The notes under the pieces: model-generated
Told to the model about the DNA's origin: nothing
Seen by the model: the letters and a program-made list of their open reading frames with translations, nothing else
Databases searched by the model: none
Assembly (NCBI GenBank): GCA_945878355.1
Contig: CAMCTC010000042.1
Span: 1-36,145 of the forward strand
Origin: Bordetella parapertussis
GTDB taxonomy: Bacteria > Pseudomonadota > Gammaproteobacteria > Burkholderiales > Burkholderiaceae_C
Direction of reading: 5' to 3'
DNA: 36,145 nucleotides
Part shown: piece by piece, positions 1 through 7,567 of the stretch
Position numbering within the stretch: the stretch's first letter is position 1
Layout: each line of letters begins with the position of its first letter
Made by a program: the position numbers and the translations under genes

Positions 1-147
1 CCCGTCTTTGCAGTCGCCGCCGCGGGGTGGCTAACGATCCGTGTCGGGCGTGACGACCCCAGGTCTAAGGCGCATTACTTCCTCGACAGTCCGGCCGAGA
101 TCGCGGTGCTGCTCGAGCGCATGGTGTCGCTGCTGGCACGGCAATGA
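1..147 (+). CDS. C-terminal end of a probable trehalose-6-phosphate phosphatase (partial, begins before the window)
   Basis: An open frame runs from the first base to TGA at 145-147 and gives the last 48 residues of a protein that begins outside the window. The piece contains TIRVG, then SKAHYFLDSPAEIAVLLERM. In trehalose-phosphatase (OtsB/TPP, HAD superfamily) proteins the C-terminus has the same order: a V-G strand, an A-x-Y-x-L step, then D-P-x-E-V followed by a hydrophobic helix. TPP removes phosphate from trehalose-6-phosphate in the cytoplasm. None of the HAD catalytic motifs lie in the window, so the call rests only on this tail. A fused trehalose synthase/phosphatase would look the same here. 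The frame has no ATG in its visible part, which fits a truncated 3' end. Confidence 0.5.
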   Translation, partial: PVFAVAAAGWLTIRVGRDDPRSKAHYFLDSPAEIAVLLERMVSLLARQ

Positions 148-462
148 GCGATTGGGTGCCGAGGATGGGCAAGGCCGTCGAGAGGGCGCTGTCCGGGCAC
201 CGCTTGGCAGCGGCGCGTGGCGTTGGCCGGTGGCGGAGTGGCGGGACGCCAGGCGGAGATCGTCAACGCAGCGCTACCAGACTTCCCATGGTTTTCGGTC
301 GGTGCCTGAGTCGCGTGATTCGAGTGTCCCGTGCTGCCGGTGCCGAGGTGCTGAAAGCAAGCGGCAAGATGGCGCAGCGCACTGAATCGGCAGCCGGCGG
401 CAGTTCGTCGCTCAGGACCTCCTGGCGCCAAGGCGGCTCGCAGCCCATGAGGCCGCGCCGGA
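148..462. other. Intergenic stretch with no recognisable gene
   Basis: The 315 bases between the partial phosphatase gene and the 3' end of the marR-type gene carry only short overlapping frames with biased, low-complexity translations rich in Arg, Ser and Ala. I see no conserved motif, strong hairpin or RNA gene. The genes on either side converge, so a bidirectional terminator might be expected, but no stem followed by a T-run is visible. Confidence 0.5.
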
Positions 463-987
463 TCACATCTGGCTCAGCGGAATCTTGGCACCCCGCTCGT
501 CCGCGCCCAGTGCCTTGATCAGGACGGCAAGATCCAGTTCCAGACGTTCAAGGGTGGTCGGATCCAGATCGGCCAGCGCCCCCGGCAGCACGCCGGCGAA
601 TGGGCCGGGCACACGCCGCAAAATTCGGGAGCCGGCGGGCCGCAGGTACAGCATGACGGCGCGGCCATCACGCTCGTCCTCGCGCACCTCGATCAGCTCC
701 TGCACGGACAAGGCTTTGACCAAGTTGCTGGCCGTGGGCTGGCGAACGTCCAGCGCACGCGCAAGGGCATTGACGCCGATGCCCGGCCGATCGCGGACGA
801 TGCTCAATGCCCAGACCTGTGCGCCACCCAATCCCACACGCTTCTCCATCTGCCGGAAATGAGTCTTGACCGTGTTGAAGACCAACCGGAACTGCCGCAG
901 CACTCGGATGGCGCTGTCCGTCTCGGACAGTGCGCTTGCGGACGGCGGTCCTGAGGTCGACTTCAATGGGGCTTTGCGGGTTGCCAT
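463..987 (-). CDS. MarR-family winged-helix transcriptional regulator
   Basis: The 174-residue protein has the MarR arrangement: an N-terminal dimerisation helix, then a winged helix-turn-helix at about residues 60-125. The recognition part reads ARALDVRQPTASNLVKAL and the wing ends in ERDGRAVMLYL, matching the typical D-x-R-D-x-R/G wing. Such proteins are cytoplasmic dimers that usually repress neighbouring genes until a small ligand binds. The ATG at 985-987 was chosen because the family fold begins soon after it. Two further in-frame ATGs lie at 994-999, and a longer frame reaches 1080 but would add an unlikely basic stretch. No strong Shine-Dalgarno sequence supports any of them. No effector or target can be inferred, because the neighbouring genes are unrelated. 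Confidence 0.8.
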   Translation of the reverse strand: MATRKAPLKSTSGPPSASALSETDSAIRVLRQFRLVFNTVKTHFRQMEKRVGLGGAQVWALSIVRDRPGIGVNALARALDVRQPTASNLVKALSVQELIEVREDERDGRAVMLYLRPAGSRILRRVPGPFAGVLPGALADLDPTTLERLELDLAVLIKALGADERGAKIPLSQM

Positions 988-1110
988 GGCAGCCATCATA
1001 GAACGCCGCCACGAGCAAACATAGGAAGCCCATAGCTGGCCGGCGGGCGCCCTCGCCACGCCTTCGGCCATTCTTTCCACTTCCGCCGTGGTCTACGAAA
1101 GGTACCGGTT

Positions 1111-1400
1111 CACAGAATCGGCTTCACGAAGTTCTCTGATGACCTCTGGGGCAACACCGTCAACACAGCGAGCCGCATGGAGTCCACCTCACAGCACGGC
1201 CGGGCCCAGGTTTCGCCTAGCACCCATGCCGCGCTGAAAGACAGTTTTGTGATGGAGTCTGCCGGCACTGTTGAGCGCCCCAAGGCCGGCCTACGCCGGC
1301 CGCCTCCCATGGGGGGTCAAGCGAAGTGGCCAAGCCACATTTACTTGAGAGCAAGGGCATCGGTGAGGTGGTGACCCACTTTCTCGTCTCGCGCGTGTGA
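1111..1400 (+). pseudogene. Remnant of a class III adenylate/guanylate cyclase gene, interrupted by a dispersed repeat
   Basis: The frame from about 1111 reads DLWGNTVNTASRMESTSQHG and continues into a V-S-x-x-T-H-x-x-L-K-D-x-F segment. This is the end of the class III nucleotide cyclase catalytic domain, where family members read DLWGDTVNTASRMES. The match stops at Gly-Thr-Val-Glu (1264-1275). It resumes in another frame at 1347-1400 as ESKGIGEVVTHFLVSRV-stop, the usual K-G-K-G-E-V-x-T-x-x-L ending. The material between is a copy of the repeat also found at 3755. Removing bases 1276-1349 rejoins the two halves in frame. The N-terminal part of the cyclase is absent, so this is a decayed 3' fragment. 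Confidence 0.75.
1271..1352 (+). repeat. 82-bp dispersed palindromic repeat, copy 1
   Basis: This segment aligns without gaps to 3755-3836 with about 71 of 82 bases identical by my hand count. Both copies begin TTGAGCGCCCCAAGGCCGGC and end TTGAGAGC. Inside are a GGCCGGC...GCCGGCC palindrome, a C-run/G-run pair and an AGTGG...CCAC hairpin. TTGAG stands at both ends of each copy, so it is either part of the element or a preferred target. This copy sits within a cyclase reading frame, which shows that the unit has moved. It encodes nothing and is best described as a REP- or MITE-like element. Confidence 0.8.
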
Positions 1401-1421
1401 CGCGGACGCCTAGCCTGGCGC

Positions 1422-2276
1422 TCAAGCGCCGCCAGGGCGTGCCGCGTTCAATGCGCGCCGCGTGGCGTCTGCCACAGCCCTTGCCGCGCTGGCGAAGTCG
1501 GGCTGGGCTGACGCGTAGAGCACCGCGCGCGAGCTGTTGACGATGATCGGCCCGGTGGTCGGCCCGTTCGTCGGGCCGCCGGCCGCACCGCGCCAGCCTG
1601 CGCGAACAGTGGCCAGCGTGTCACCGCCTTGCGCACCCACGCCCGGGATCAGCAGCGGCAGCGTCGGCGCGAGCGCGCGAACCCGCTCGATCTCGGCCGG
1701 GAAGGTGGCGCCCACGACCAGACCGAGCTGGCCGCCGCGGTTCCACGGCCCTGCGGCGAGCCTGGCGATGTGCTCGTAGAGCAGGTCGCCGTTCGCCAAG
1801 GTCTGGGCCTGCAGGTCGCTGCCGCCGGGGTTGCTGGTGCGGCACAGCAGGATCAGGCCCTTGCCTTGCCAGCGCAGGTAGGGTTCGATCGAGTCGAAGC
1901 CCATGAACGGCGACAGCGTCACCGCATCGGCCTGGTAGCGCTCGAAAGCCTCGCGGGCGTACTGCTCGGCGGTGCTGCCGATGTCGCCGCGCTTGGCGTC
2001 CAGGATCACCGGTACATCGGGTGCGACCTGGCGGATGTGGGCCATCAGGCGCTCGAGCTGGTCCTCGGCGCGGTGGGCTGCGAAGTAGGCGATCTGCGGT
2101 TTGAAAGCGATCGCCAGGTCATGGGTCGCGTCGACGATCGCTGCGCAGAATTCGAAGATGCGCGAGGCGTCGCCGGCCCAGTCGCCGGGGAACTTGCTGG
2201 GCTCGGGGTCTAGCCCGACGCACAGCATCGAGTCGTGGCGCTTTTCTGCGGCTTGCAGTTGGTCGGTGAAGTTCAT
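1422..2276 (-). CDS. pyrF: Orotidine 5'-phosphate decarboxylase (type 2)
   Basis: PyrF decarboxylates OMP to UMP, the last step of de novo pyrimidine synthesis, in the cytosol. The 284-residue length, longer than the roughly 230-250 residues of type 1 enzymes, and the N-terminal [14 protein letters not shown] place it in the type 2 subfamily. The catalytic signature [12 protein letters not shown] gives the Asp93-x-Lys95-x-x-Asp98 array, and FKPQIAYF (Lys59) is the earlier substrate-binding strand. GVGAQGGD near residue 215 is the phosphate-binding loop. A Gly/Pro/Thr-rich insertion, [11 protein letters not shown], precedes the conserved [13 protein letters not shown] and is unusual. The start lies 12 bases after the purB stop, so the two genes are probably cotranscribed. 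Confidence 0.95.
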   Translation of the reverse strand: MNFTDQLQAAEKRHDSMLCVGLDPEPSKFPGDWAGDASRIFEFCAAIVDATHDLAIAFKPQIAYFAAHRAEDQLERLMAHIRQVAPDVPVILDAKRGDIGSTAEQYAREAFERYQADAVTLSPFMGFDSIEPYLRWQGKGLILLCRTSNPGGSDLQAQTLANGDLLYEHIARLAAGPWNRGGQLGLVVGATFPAEIERVRALAPTLPLLIPGVGAQGGDTLATVRAGWRGAAGGPTNGPTTGPIIVNSSRAVLYASAQPDFASAARAVADATRRALNAARPGGA

Positions 2277-2288
2277 CGCCGGGCCCGC

Positions 2289-3665
2289 TCAGGCTGCGCG
2301 CGCCAGCGCCGCTGCCAATCCCGTGTAGCTCGCTGGCGTCATCGCCAGCAGGCGGGCTTTGTCATCGGCCGGCAGGGCTAGCGCTTGGACGAAGCCCAGC
2401 ATCAGCTCGCGCGTCATCGGCTGGCCGCGGGTGAAGGCCTTGAGCTGCTCATAGGGCTCGGGCAGGCCGTGGCGGCGCATCACCGTCTGCACTGCTTCGG
2501 CCATCACCTCCCACGCGCTGTCGAGGTCGGCGGCCAGCGCAGCAGTGTTGACCTCGAGCTTGTCGAGGCCGCGCGCCAGCGAATCCAGTGCCAGCACCGC
2601 ATAGCCCAGCGCCACGCCCATGTTGCGCAGCACGGTGCTGTCGGTCAGGTCGCGCTGCCAGCGGCTGATCGGCAGCTTCTGGCTCAAGTGGGTCAGCAGC
2701 GCGTTGGCCAGACCGAAGTTGCCTTCGGCGTTCTCGAAGTCGATCGGGTTGACTTTGTGCGGCATCGTCGACGACCCGACCTCGCCGTCCTTGAGCCGCT
2801 GCTTGAAGTAGCCCAGCGAGACATAGCCCCAGACATCGCGGCACCAGTCGATCAGGATGGTGTCGCAGCGGACGACCGCGTCGAACAGCTCGGCCATGCA
2901 GTCGTGCGGCTCGATCTGGGTGGTGTGCGGGTTGAAGTTCAGGCCCAGCCCCTGCTCGACGACCTGGCGGCTGAAGCCCTGCCAGTCGTGGTCGGGGTAG
3001 GCCGCGAGGTGGGCGTTGTAGTTGCCCACCGCGCCGTTCATCTTGGCCAGCAGTGGCACGGCAGCGATGCGCGAGCGGGCGGTGGCCAGCCTCGCCAGCA
3101 CATTGGCCACTTCCTTGCCCACGGTGGTCGGGCTGGCGGTCTGGCCGTGGGTGCGCGACAGCATCGGCAGCTCGGCCATCGCTTGCGCCATCGCCCGCAG
3201 CTTGGTCAGGATGCGGTCGATCGCCGGCAGCAGCACCTGTTCGCGCGCAGACTGCAGCATCAGCGCGTGGCTGGTGTTGTTGATGTCCTCGCTGGTGCAG
3301 GCGAAGTGGACGAACTCGCCCGCCGCCTCGAGCTCGGCATGGCCCTTGAAAGCGTCCTTGATCCAGTACTCGACCGCCTTGACATCGTGGTTGGTTCTTC
3401 GCTCGATGTCCTTGATGGCCTGCGCGTCGGCTTCAGAGAAGCGCGCCACCAGCGCGCGCAAATGGCTGCGCGAGGACAAGGCCAGCGGTTTGAACTCGGC
3501 AAAGCCGGCGTCCGACAGCGCGATGAACCACTCGACCTCGACCTGCACCCGGCGCTGCATCAGGCCGAACTCGCTCAGCAAAGGCCGCAGCGCGGCCACG
3601 CGCGAGGCATAGCGACCGTCCAGCGGCGACAGGGCGGACAAGGCGGACAGGGTCGAGTCGGACAT
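2289..3665 (-). CDS. purB: Adenylosuccinate lyase
   Basis: PurB is the cytosolic, homotetrameric lyase that splits SAICAR and adenylosuccinate, releasing fumarate at two steps of purine synthesis. The 458 residues match the usual length of the proteobacterial enzyme. SPLDGRY near residue 13 is the family N-terminal landmark, SRTHGQTASPT near 170-180 carries the catalytic His region, and GEVGSSTMPHKVNPIDFENA near 295-314 is the fumarate-lyase superfamily signature with its mobile catalytic Ser loop. The ATG at 3663-3665 begins MSDSTLSALS just before the conserved block. A longer frame from 3725 would add an unconserved basic leader. It is followed 12 bases later by pyrF. Confidence 0.96.
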   Translation of the reverse strand: MSDSTLSALSALSPLDGRYASRVAALRPLLSEFGLMQRRVQVEVEWFIALSDAGFAEFKPLALSSRSHLRALVARFSEADAQAIKDIERRTNHDVKAVEYWIKDAFKGHAELEAAGEFVHFACTSEDINNTSHALMLQSAREQVLLPAIDRILTKLRAMAQAMAELPMLSRTHGQTASPTTVGKEVANVLARLATARSRIAAVPLLAKMNGAVGNYNAHLAAYPDHDWQGFSRQVVEQGLGLNFNPHTTQIEPHDCMAELFDAVVRCDTILIDWCRDVWGYVSLGYFKQRLKDGEVGSSTMPHKVNPIDFENAEGNFGLANALLTHLSQKLPISRWQRDLTDSTVLRNMGVALGYAVLALDSLARGLDKLEVNTAALAADLDSAWEVMAEAVQTVMRRHGLPEPYEQLKAFTRGQPMTRELMLGFVQALALPADDKARLLAMTPASYTGLAAALARAA

Positions 3666-3754
3666 CGGGCAGTGGCGTTTCAAGAGGAGAGGGTGGCCCT
3701 CGGCGCGCCAGCGCCGGCCCACCACGGGGAAACACTGATTTTAGGCGAGCGGTC

Positions 3755-3836
3755 TTGAGCGCCCCAAGGCCGGCCGAAGCCGGCCGCCCCCCCGAGGGGA
3801 TCAAGCAAAGTGGCAAAGCCACATCTGCTTGAGAGC
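3755..3836 (+). repeat. 82-bp dispersed palindromic repeat, copy 2
   Basis: This is the second copy of the element that interrupts the cyclase remnant, in the same orientation and of identical length. It lies in the spacer between purB and the transporter operon. Its internal palindromes are conserved although several bases differ, and most differences fall in the C-run/G-run centre and the loop between the GGCCGGC arms. A short GC hairpin, GCGGGCAGGCCCGC, follows at 3835-3848. Confidence 0.8.
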
Positions 3837-4203
3837 GGGCAGGCCCGCACCGCCATTGCCTTGGACTGACGGCGCCTGACGGTTCAATGGGCTCCCAAAA
3901 CCTTGGCCGAGGGGTATTGGCGGTCATGAGCGGCAATGCCAGCGCTGCTCTTTGGCTTCGCCTGTTCACAACGCCCGCGACCCTGCCGGCGTGGTCGTCA
4001 AACCGCGTCGGCGCCCGGCTTTGCGCAAAGGATTGCTGGCCCGATGGTGCGCGCTGCGTCGCCTTGGTGCTCCTGGATCCGATTCGGGGCGCGTTGACCT
4101 CCATCCGCACGGCTCCGGTGCGCCGGCCGACTGCGCACCGCACCACTGCGCGGCCTGATTTCGGGCTTGACGCCTCCGCCAACAGCCCTGGCCTGCAAGT
4201 TGC
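3837..4203. other. Long upstream spacer of the ureide operon, no gene recognised
   Basis: Together with 3666-3754 and the repeat, this makes a gap of about 600 bases between divergent purB and the first transporter gene. Short frames cross it in all phases, but none shows a conserved motif or codon use like the neighbours. The promoter of the operon must lie here or just downstream. I could not pick a convincing -35/-10 pair: a TTGACG occurs at 4167-4172 without a correctly spaced partner. Confidence 0.4.
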
Positions 4204-4243
4204 TTGTATACCGGTCAGAACACCGGCTGTCCGGCCGGTTCTG
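4204..4243 (+). promoter_or_regulatory. Candidate operator and leader hairpin upstream of the ureide operon
   Basis: TTGTATACCGG at 4204-4214 contains the palindromic core GTATAC, a core I recall in operators of some GntR-type regulators. A GntR/FCD gene closes this operon, so an autoregulatory site is plausible. Immediately downstream, CAGAAC at 4216-4221 can pair with GTTCTG at 4238-4243 around an inner CCGG/CCGG stem, placing a hairpin about 40 bases before the start codon. Both are visible sequence features; their function is inferred. Confidence 0.3.
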
Positions 4244-4282
4244 TATCGGCCGCAGTCGGCCTAACCTCAGGAGTGAGCAACA

Positions 4283-5389
4283 ATGTCGCAAGCCATCTGG
4301 AATCGTCGGGACTGGATCAAGAGCGCTGGCGCGCTGGCCGCGGTCGGTTTAGGCCCCGCCGCCATGGCGCAGAAACCCATCACCGTGGGCTTCATCTATG
4401 TCGGCCCGCGTGACGACTACGGCTACAACCAGGCACAGGCCGAGAGCGTGGCGCTGGTCAAGAAGATGCCCGGCATCAAGGTGATCGACGAAGAGAACGT
4501 CCCCGAGACCAACGCGGTGCAGAAAGCCATGCAGGGCATGATCGCCCAGGACGGTGCGACGCTGCTGTTCCCCACCTCTTATGGCTACTTCGACCCGCAC
4601 ACGCTGGCGGTGGCGGCCAAGAGCCCAGCGGTGCGTTTTGCCCATTGCGGCGGGCTGTGGACCAAGGGCAAGCATCCCGACAACACCGGTAGTTTCTTCG
4701 GCTACATCGACGAAGCCCAGTACCTCAACGGTGTGATCGCCGGCCATGCCAGCAAGAGCAAGAAGCTGGGCTTCATCGCCGCCAAGCCGATCCCGCAGGT
4801 GCTGCGCAACATCAATGCTTTCACGATGGGTGCACGGTCGGTCGACCCGAAGATTACCACGACGGTGATCTTCACCGGTGACTGGAGCCTGCCGGTCAAG
4901 GAAGCCGAGGCCACCAACAGCCTGGCCGACCAGGGCATCGATGTTTTCACGATGCATGTGGACGGACCGAAGGTGATCGTCGAGACCGCTGCCAAGCGCG
5001 GCAAGTTTGTCTGCGGCTACCACGCATCCCAAGCCAAGCTAGCGCCTAACGCCTACCTGACAGGTGCGGAGTGGAACTGGCTGACCGCCTACAAGCAGAT
5101 CATCGAGGCCGCCCAGACCGGCAAGCCGCACCCCAACTTCGTCCGTGGCGGCTTGAAAGAAGGCTTCGTCAAGAGCTCGCCTTACGGTTCGATGGTGGCC
5201 GAGGGCGCGCGCAAGAACGCCGACGCAGTGCGCGCCAAGATGGTGGCTGGCGGCTTCGACATCTTCGCCGGCGAGTTGAAGGACAACACCGGCAAGGTGG
5301 TGATCGCCAAGGGCAAGGCTTTCAAGCAGACAGACCTTGAGCTCGAAGGCATGAACTACCTGGTCGAAGGCGTGATCGGGAAAGTTTGA
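4283..5389 (+). CDS. BMP-family ABC transporter substrate-binding protein, Tat-exported
   Basis: The 368-residue protein begins with a twin-arginine signal peptide, NRRDWIKSAGALAAVGLG, ending in AMAQ near residue 30. It should therefore be exported folded and bind its ligand in the periplasm. The mature part opens with a beta strand and the loop FIYVGPRDDYGYNQAQAE, the Basic Membrane Protein (PnrA-like, COG1744) fold signature in its DxGxN form. Characterised family members bind nucleosides or other small heterocycles. Here the downstream genes point to a ureide such as biuret or triuret, which is an inference. AGGAG at 4269-4273 sits well before the ATG. The two permease genes follow after a 139-base spacer that contains a hairpin-rich repeat. 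Confidence 0.85.
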   Translation: MSQAIWNRRDWIKSAGALAAVGLGPAAMAQKPITVGFIYVGPRDDYGYNQAQAESVALVKKMPGIKVIDEENVPETNAVQKAMQGMIAQDGATLLFPTSYGYFDPHTLAVAAKSPAVRFAHCGGLWTKGKHPDNTGSFFGYIDEAQYLNGVIAGHASKSKKLGFIAAKPIPQVLRNINAFTMGARSVDPKITTTVIFTGDWSLPVKEAEATNSLADQGIDVFTMHVDGPKVIVETAAKRGKFVCGYHASQAKLAPNAYLTGAEWNWLTAYKQIIEAAQTGKPHPNFVRGGLKEGFVKSSPYGSMVAEGARKNADAVRAKMVAGGFDIFAGELKDNTGKVVIAKGKAFKQTDLELEGMNYLVEGVIGKV

Positions 5390-5395
5390 CCCACC

Positions 5396-5467
5396 CCCGC
5401 AGCGACCTGCGGTCGCCTCCCCCTCAAGGGGGCGCCGCCAGCGGCCCGGCCTAGCCGGTTCCGCGGC
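5396..5467 (+). repeat. Composite hairpin repeat between binding-protein and permease genes
   Basis: Three stems lie in series: GCGACC-TGC-GGTCGC (5402-5416), CCCCCT-CA-AGGGGG (5419-5432) and CCGGC-CTA-GCCGG (5446-5458), followed by CCGCGG. I recall nearly the same string as a frequent intergenic repeat in Comamonadaceae and related genomes. It shares the CCGGC/GCCGG and C-run/G-run modules with the 82-bp repeats of this window, but in a different order. There is no T-run after the stems, so it is not a classical terminator. It could stabilise the 3' end of the binding-protein message. Confidence 0.6.
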
Positions 5468-5528
5468 GTCTGCTGTGTACCCGCTCTCTTGCGCAAGTTG
5501 GTTCGGTAATTCTTCGGCACTCATCGAC

Positions 5529-6650
5529 ATGTCCATACCTCGCACCTGGCACGCCCCCGTCGAAGCCCTGCTGCTGCCTGCCGGTGCGCTGGTCGCAGCG
5601 CTCGCGCTGTTTGGCGGCTTCGTCTGGTTCGGCGGCCACAGCCCCGTGCAGGCCTGGGTGCTGTTGTTCCAGGGCGCGTTCGGCGATGCCTTCTCTTGGC
5701 AGAACTCGCTGCAGCGCGCCGCGCCGCTGATGCTGACCGCGTTGGCAGTGGCGCTGCCTGCGCGCGCCGGGCTGACCGTGATCGGCGGTGAGGGTGCGCT
5801 GGTTTTGGGTGCGCTGGGTTGCGCCGGTTTTCCATACATATTGTCGGATGTGAGCGGTACGGCTGGCAGCGTTGCCGTGCTGGCCGCCGGTGCGTTGATG
5901 GGCGCGGGCTGGATCGCGCTGGCCGGTGCGCTGCGCCAGTGGCGAGGTGTCAACGAGACCATCTCCAGCCTGTTGCTGGGCTACATTGCCATCGCCTTGT
6001 TCAAACACTTTGTCGAGGGGCCGATGCGCGACCCGGCCAGCCTGAACAAGCCCAGCACCCTGCCGCTGGGGGAGAGCTTGCGCATCGGCGCGATCATGGG
6101 CAATTCGACAAGCGACAGCCTGCTCGGCGACGTCCACTGGGGCTTGGTGATCGGCCTGGTGGCCTGTCTGGCCGCCGGCCTGTGGCTGAGCTTTAGCGCC
6201 TCTGGATTCGCGCTGCGGGTGGTGGGCGGCAACGCCCGTGCTGCCCGACTGGTTGGCCTGCCCACCGACCGCCTGATCTTGCTGTCCTGTGCGCTGGGTG
6301 GCGGCTGCGCCGGCCTGGCCGGGGCGCTGGAGGTGGCGGCGGTGCACCAGTCGGCCAACACCGCGGTGATCGCCGGCCTGGGCTACACCGGCATCCTGGT
6401 GTCTTTCGTTGCCCGCCACAACCCCTGGGCGATACCGCCGGTGGCCTTGCTGTTTGGCGGCTTCGCCGCGGCCGGCAGCCTGCTGCAGCGTCGCATGGGC
6501 CTGCCCGATGCGTCGGTGCTGGTGCTGCAGGGTTTCGCCTTCGTTTTCATCCTGGCGGCCGAAGCGTTGCGCGGCCGGCTGTTCGGCTTGTTCGGGGTGG
6601 GGCTGGCGCGCAGCGTCAAGCTGCGCCTGGTGCCGAGGGCGGCGGCATGA
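5529..6650 (+). CDS. ABC transporter permease (BMP/nucleoside type), first of pair
   Basis: The 373-residue integral membrane protein belongs to the BPD_transp_2 (branched-chain amino acid/sugar) permease family, in the branch that accompanies BMP-type binding proteins. Many hydrophobic segments are evident. The cytoplasmic coupling region shows ALRVVGGNARAARLVGLP, the equivalent of the E-x-A-A-x-x-x-G loop that contacts the ATPase. RAGLTVIGGEGALVLGALG near residue 75 is the conserved G-G-E-G family element. The ATG at 5529 begins MSIPRTWHAP just before the first membrane helix; an upstream in-frame start at 5475 would lie next to the repeat and add nothing conserved. Its last four bases (ATGA) overlap the second permease gene. 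Confidence 0.88.
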   Translation: MSIPRTWHAPVEALLLPAGALVAALALFGGFVWFGGHSPVQAWVLLFQGAFGDAFSWQNSLQRAAPLMLTALAVALPARAGLTVIGGEGALVLGALGCAGFPYILSDVSGTAGSVAVLAAGALMGAGWIALAGALRQWRGVNETISSLLLGYIAIALFKHFVEGPMRDPASLNKPSTLPLGESLRIGAIMGNSTSDSLLGDVHWGLVIGLVACLAAGLWLSFSASGFALRVVGGNARAARLVGLPTDRLILLSCALGGGCAGLAGALEVAAVHQSANTAVIAGLGYTGILVSFVARHNPWAIPPVALLFGGFAAAGSLLQRRMGLPDASVLVLQGFAFVFILAAEALRGRLFGLFGVGLARSVKLRLVPRAAA

Positions 6651-7567
6651 GCGCCGAGATCGGGCTCGACCTGCTGCTGGCCATCGTCGGCGGCGCGGTG
6701 CGGGTGGGCACGCCTTTTTTGTTTGTCAGCCTGGGCGAATGCCTGACTGAGAAGTCCGGCCGCATCAACCTGGGGTTAGAGGGCGTGCTGGTGTTCTCGG
6801 CGATGGCCGGATTCGGCGGCGCCTACCTCAGCGGATCGCCTTGGGTCGGCGTGCTGCTGGCAGGATTGAGCGGCGCCGCGCTGGCGCTGCTGCACGGTTT
6901 GCTGTGCTCGTTGAAGCGGGTGTCCGACATCGCCACCGGCATTGCGTTGATGCTGCTCGGCGCGGGCCTGGCCTTCTACCTCGGCAAGCCGCTGATCCAG
7001 CCGCAGGCGCCGCAGATCCCGTCGATTGCGCTCGGGGCTTGGAGCGCTTCGCCCGGTGTGCAGAGCGCGCTGGCGGTCAACGCGCTGTTCCCGGTCGGCG
7101 TGGCGCTGGCCGGCTTGCTGGCCTGGGGCCTGGCCAACACCCGCTGGGGCCTGGTGGTTCGCATGGCCGGCGACAGCAGCGATGCCGCCCGCGCTCTGGG
7201 TTACTCGGTCAACGGCGTTCGCATCGCGGCCACCACCGCCGGCGGCTTCATCGCCGGTCTGGGTGGTGCGTCCTTGTCTCTGTACTACCCCGGCAGCTGG
7301 AACGAAGGCCTGTCCAGCGGCCAGGGCCTGATCGCGGTGGCGCTGGTGATCTTCGCGCGCTGGAGCCCCTGGCGCTGCCTGGGCGCGGCGCTGCTGTTCG
7401 GTGGTGCCGGGGCCATTGGCCCGGCGCTGCAATCGGTGGGCATCGGCGGTGGCTATTACCTGTTCAACGCCGTGCCTTACGCATTGACGCTGGCGATCCT
7501 GGTCGCCACTTGTTCGCCTCAACGCGCCGTCAAGGGCGCACCTATGGAATTGGGAGTCTCGACATGA
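6647..7567 (+). CDS. ABC transporter permease (BMP/nucleoside type), second of pair
   Basis: The 306-residue membrane protein is the partner of the preceding permease, and the two would form the heteromeric channel of the importer. It opens with a short amphipathic stretch and then ECLTEKSGRINLGLEGVLVF, the conserved E-k-S-G-x-x-N-L-G-x-E-G motif of the second permease in BMP and nucleoside systems. The coupling loop reads GDSSDAARALGYSVNGVR. It starts within the stop codon of the first permease (ATGA) and ends the same way into the amidase gene, indicating translational coupling through this part of the operon. Confidence 0.88.
   Translation: MSAEIGLDLLLAIVGGAVRVGTPFLFVSLGECLTEKSGRINLGLEGVLVFSAMAGFGGAYLSGSPWVGVLLAGLSGAALALLHGLLCSLKRVSDIATGIALMLLGAGLAFYLGKPLIQPQAPQIPSIALGAWSASPGVQSALAVNALFPVGVALAGLLAWGLANTRWGLVVRMAGDSSDAARALGYSVNGVRIAATTAGGFIAGLGGASLSLYYPGSWNEGLSSGQGLIAVALVIFARWSPWRCLGAALLFGGAGAIGPALQSVGIGGGYYLFNAVPYALTLAILVATCSPQRAVKGAPMELGVST

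Noticed and set aside
144..518. Possible small gene after the partial phosphatase
   Set aside because: Translation is low complexity, overlaps the marR-type gene end, and shows no conserved block or ribosome binding site.
2385..3758. Long plus-strand open frame opposite purB
   Set aside because: It is antisense to a fully conserved adenylosuccinate lyase and its translation is rich in His, Gln, Arg and Val with no motif, as expected for the shadow of a GC-rich gene.
3887..4264. Possible 125-residue gene before the first binding protein
   Set aside because: No conserved motif and codon use unlike the neighbours; it occupies a region expected to be a promoter spacer.
3837..4282. Guanidine (ykkC-type) riboswitch, considered because of the ureide context
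   Set aside because: Neither the ykkC-I conserved strings nor the paired ACGR loops of the mini class are present.
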